Positions 60,315-64,000 of a stretch of 64,000 nt of DNA are shown here, piece by piece (within the stretch, counting starts at the first letter, position 1; each line of letters begins with the position of its first letter). Below the pieces are notes generated by a model that searched no databases, was not told the DNA's origin, and saw only the letters and a list, made by a program, of their open reading frames with translations. The DNA lies in NCBI GenBank assembly GCA_965153455.1, contig OZ234499.1, positions 15,558,271-15,622,270 of the forward strand, given 5' to 3'. The DNA is from Sphagnum compactum (lineage: Eukaryota; Bryophyta; Sphagnopsida; Sphagnales). The position numbers and the translations under genes are program-made.

Positions 60315-60545
60315 CAGTCATCCATTAGTTGGATGTTTCTGGTACTCGGCCTCAATTTTGGGTATGTTGGTTGGTCATCATGTTGGTCATATCCATGAGT
60401 TGGATGCTTGTAGTATACGGTTTTCATTTTTGGTACATTTTTTGGTCATCCATTCATTGGATGTTTCTAGTATGCAGCATCAAGTTTTGGTATGTTGGTC
60501 ATCAATGAGTTAGAGGTTTCAAGGATGTAGCCTCTAATCTTGGGT
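60315..60545 (+). repeat. degenerate 53-71 bp repeat x4 in the 3' flank
   Basis: GTCATCCATTAGTTGGATGT, TTCTAGTAT-C-GC and TCAATTTTGGGTATGTTGG-like blocks recur near 60331, 60402, 60459 and 60512. They begin 36 bases after the stop codon and are probably in the 3' UTR of the AP2-like gene. Confidence 0.7.
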
Positions 60546-61032
60546 TGTCAAGATATTATCTGAGGATGATTTAAGCATACAGACAAGTCTTGTAAAGAAC
60601 TGGAAAATGGTGTTGTCATTTAGGTCATGTAATATACTTAGCTCAATGTGATGGGTGCTGGCTCACAATTATGGATGTGTTGATTTGTCATGGAATATCA
60701 AATGCTTGTCTATTGTGAGCTTATGTATCAGGAATACTGTGAATTATGTTCTTATTTTGTGTGGGACTCCAGAACTTTTCTGCAATTTTCAGAAGCTAAT
60801 ATTTCATTGCTGGACTTGATCCATGTACAGTCTCTCTTTGATGTCTAGTCATAAATTGTTGGAACAAGCTTATGTATTTTGACATGCAACTTAATGTCCT
60901 GCTCTGTTCCAAAATGTTTAGGTAGGCTATGTTGATACAGTTAGTCAAGTCTTACTACCATCTTTTATATGTATATGGGAATGCCTACTCCTGAAGGGCT
61001 TCCCTAATTATTTGAGGGTTATAGCCACAAGG
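60546..61032. other. 3' flank, non-coding
   Basis: Nothing recognised. Transcription of the AP2-like gene probably ends here or just upstream. Confidence 0.4.
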
Positions 61033-62525
61033 GCGGTTCTCACAAATAAAACAGTTCTTGTGAATGTGAGAATTGTCGATTTTCAAAGGTGGTTCTTTGT
61101 AATTGGAAATCGATTTTTTAAATAAAAATTGATTTTAAAAGTTTTATTTTTAAATAAAAAACAAGAATATTATAAATTTTTGTACTGGGAAAGCAAAGGA
61201 ATAACAAGAAGAAAAAATAGCATTTTTCAACTTACAAAATATGTTTATCTTTTCTTAGATCCCTTTCATTTTGAAAGCTCATAACATTTTCATCTTTTAT
61301 TCAATTCGAGTGAGCTAAAGTGTTATAGAAACACCAACTTAAGCTTTACAAATCATCTTTAAGCATCAAAGATGACAAAGAAATGTTCAATATATGTTTT
61401 GGCGATTTGGTTATTAGCTTTCGTGTGTATTGAGATTTTTCTTTTTAACTTTTTTACCCCTTACTTTTGAAAGACCATAAACTCAACTACTAGAAGAAGC
61501 TTTTTGCTTAACAAACTTTTGAAAAGGTACATGACCTTGGATACACTATGTCCCTCCCTCAAAAAATTCAAAAGAAAACAATCATGAATGATTCTATGTT
61601 TGTGAATACATTTGGCTTTGAACCATATGTAACCCTAACATATCTATGATGGTCAATAAATCAAAGATAGGAGACTCATATCAAACCCTATTGCAAAAGA
61701 GTGGCCTTAAAAAACATTTGTCCTTCATTGAGTACTAAAAAAAAAAATAGTGAATATTTATTTCACTTCACGTATATGCTCATTCCCCCCTCCCTCCTGA
61801 ATGCCCTGGATTTATCAAAACAAAGATTCGATTTATCTTCCACTTGGTTTTGAATGTTCAAATTCATTATGCTGAGGGTGTTTTCATGGTAGCATATAAT
61901 CTTCAAACTATTGTTCATCTCAAGTCTTCAAACTTCTTGGATTTGTTGGTCATTAGTTAACACATAACCAATTCTAACAGGTTAATGTAACATTTTTTTC
62001 TTTGGTGAAAATTTGTCATTTGATGATTTTGTTTTTCAAAAGAACTATATTATGTTGAAAATTCTTTTTTTTGCCCCTAATTGTTTTTCAAATTTTAAAT
62101 TTTTTTTCAAATTTTTCGCATTGTTCAAGCAAATAGTCAGAACATAAAAATATTTTAATAGATTTCTAGTTTCATAGGTGGTCTACAACCAAATGGCTAA
62201 ACCTTCCTGTGGATGATTGCCAATGTGGCAACATCACAAAATTTGAAAAAAAAAACATTGGGTTCAAGGGTAGTAATCTAGTTTTGGCTTGGTTTGGGTG
62301 GATAGGATAAGATAAGTAAGATGGAGGGGAAAAGGGTTTTTTGGGTAAGACACATCCTAATTCTTTTAGCTCCCATATGTAGAGAGTTCCTTGCGTAAGC
62401 CTTTAGTTAGCCTACATGTGATAGGATAAGACTTAGTCTTGAAAGGAGGTTGTGTAAGAGATAAAGACTATGAGGTCAGAAAGGACCGACTAGGAGATAC
62501 ATATGGAGTTGTGTATGCAATATTT
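61033..62525 (+). repeat. repeat C, copy 2 (uninterrupted)
   Basis: Left part 61033-61592 and right part 61612-62525 are joined by about 20 bases, whereas in copy 1 they are 4.04 kb apart. It starts GGCGGTTCTCACAAATAAAA and ends near GGAGATACATATGGAGTTGT. No coding potential. It begins with a GCGGTTCT motif like the TGTTGGGCRGTTCT element ends, so it may be a larger relative. Confidence 0.9.
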
Positions 62526-62539
62526 TAAATCTCACTAAA

Positions 62540-63740
62540 GTTAAATGCCACACAGTCTGAACAAAATTTACATACAAAGGAAATGGCAACAATTAGGGCA
62601 TCCAAAAGCAACCAATATCTTTGATTTTGGTTTAACACACATTGTTAAAAAATGGTCCTTAAAGTATTGGATACAACTTGAGTTATCGCCCAAACCTAAG
62701 GATTAAGCACACAACCTTACAATGCCAATAAAGTTTATTGTCCATAGCAAAAGGCAATGACATGCTTGAGTTCAAGAGTCCCTTGAATAAGATGGCTCTT
62801 GAAGAAAAACGAGTCTTTATAAAAGTCTTCAGCTTTGCTTAAAGGCACTCCCACAAGCTCACATGCCTTCACCCATTCATGTTGCCCTTACTACTCTTCT
62901 TCATCTAGGTGATGGTTTTTTGCAAAACTAACTACACTTCCTTGATTAAGATCGAGGTCAAACCATCACATACCTTTGAATCATCTATGACATACTAACA
63001 ACACTTGGACATTGCATGGCCCTAACAAGCCCCTACAATAGGAACAAACAATCCATAATTTCACGAAACACAACAAAAGTTAATGCAAAAGTCATGGTGG
63101 AAAAATTAACTCCTTCATTTTCAACGTATGCAAGACCACGAGCATTAAACCTATGTTTTGCAAGCACATCATTCATTTGTAGTGCCATGGTGGGTCTAGA
63201 TGTGTCTAAAGTGTCAAAAAATCCAATGGTTATATGACAAGGCTCCCACTAGTCATTCAAGAAATGCATGATAAGAACAAAAGTATCAACACCTCCCTTT
63301 GACATCCAAAGATCAAAAGATACATTACAAGTATTACATGACTATAGGATGGAAATACAAACTTTTTATCATCCTCTTAGCAACTTGCAACAATAAATCA
63401 TGTTTAAACCTTTGTCGTGATGAAAAAATCAATTGAGGATTCTGCTTGAAAACCAGCCTCCTAACAAAAGGTGCCTCAACAAGGGATAAATGCACAAGCT
63501 CCTTGGTAATGAACAAGGCAAGATCCTCTTGAAATTATTTTTTATGAACATCATTTTGTTGTAAGGAACACAAGCACCAAAAAAAAGAGAAATAACACTT
63601 GGGGTTGGGCCAAACCTCCTTTTTGTAACTCTCCTCTCTTATTCAAGTCGATATTTTTCTTATTGATTCTAATCGACCCAAACTTGTCAATGATGGCCCT
63701 CCAAATGAATCCAAAATGCGAAAATTCCATTTGCATTCTT
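62540..63740 (-). pseudogene. hAT-like transposase remnant C
   Basis: Read leftward from 63516: FITKELVHLSLVEAPFVRRL and KQNPQLIFSSRQRFKHDLLL. After stops and shifts, SFDLWMSKGGVDTFVLIMHF and then a TGA, WEPCHITIGFFDTLDTSRPT, and LAYVENEGVNFSTMT (about 63300-63090). Farther left, GSCYGHAMSKCC-like, LQKTIT and LKTFIKTRFSSRAILF (about 63000-62790). These are DUF659/hAT-type transposase motifs, in order, from the FDLWMS (first catalytic Asp) region onward. Multiple stops show it is dead. An Asn/Lys-rich frame at 63736-63551 may be upstream sequence. The C-terminal dimerisation part is absent, and repeat C begins just left of it. Confidence 0.65.
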
Positions 63741-64000
63741 GTAAATAATCACACCTTTCTTCTATCCTACAAGAGGGGCAACAAGGTAACAAAAGAGACA
63801 TTTCAAATTTTCCACTAAATTTGATGTTGAACTAACTTCATTTGAAAAAGAGTTCAAAGGTGCATAAAAGGCCCAAGTTATGGCAATGCAACTTTTCCCT
63901 TTCCAAAAACCTTGCTATTTCCCCAATAAAAACCACTAGTCTAGAGGATTTTTGCTTGTACATGTTTGTGTTTTTAGTGTTGTTGCTGTAGGAGTCTTAG

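Noticed and set aside
1-64000. tRNA, rRNA, CRISPR, viral or bacterial operon features
   Set aside because: I looked for TTCGANNC-type B boxes with cloverleaf flanks, spaced identical repeats and operon-like gene runs and saw none that were convincing. A tRNAscan run would be decisive for tRNAs.

Overview
The window is eukaryotic, plant-type nuclear DNA. It is AT-rich, full of degenerate interspersed repeats and microsatellites, and carries only two intact-looking genes, both split by GT-AG introns. The best lineage clue is a broken DYW-type pentatricopeptide-repeat gene at 45.05-46.58 kb. Its near-identical repeat blocks (GQGQ.ALELFQQMQQEGVQ, then SDVFVGNSLVDM) are, from memory, of the style found in fern PPR families. 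Together with the low gene density this suggests a large, repeat-rich fern genome. That is inference, not proof.

Layout. 1-33 kb is gene-poor. It holds two minus-strand remnants of a hAT-like (ZNF862/KIAA1586-type) transposase (6.2-8.4 and 20.2-21.5 kb), four copies of a hairpin-ended ~280 bp repeat (12.2, 14.6, 18.2 and 24.8 kb), small elements carrying a TGTTGGGCRGTTCT-like end, and several unrelated tandem repeats. 33.7-38.35 kb is a three-exon LRR receptor kinase strongly resembling EMS1/EXS/MSP1. It is preceded by two different tandem-repeat blocks (about 260 bp units, then a CTG-rich degenerate unit) in the region where its promoter and leader must lie.

38.5-56.8 kb is again repeat territory: a degenerate GGCTATTGG-type array, telomere-like TTTAGGG motifs, the dead PPR gene, and a 2.6 kb non-autonomous CACTA transposon with terminal inverted repeats and a TTG target duplication. 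The CACTA element sits within about 4 kb of DNA that is absent from a second copy of the surrounding repeat at 61.0-62.5 kb.

56.9-60.3 kb carries a gene with a TATA box, a non-coding first exon and nine coding exons that I could join in frame into a 398-residue protein. Its middle aligns without gaps to the second half of an AINTEGUMENTA-type AP2 domain plus the conserved inter-repeat linker. The YRGVTRHRW-type DNA-contact half and the second AP2 domain are missing or unrecognisable. This is the most unusual thing in the window. The right edge (62.5-63.8 kb) is a third hAT-like remnant, also on the minus strand.

The two live genes are about 18.5 kb apart and nothing suggests they work together. 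The EMS1-like kinase would act at the plasma membrane as a peptide receptor; the AP2-derived protein, if expressed, would probably be nuclear. I saw no convincing tRNA or rRNA gene.
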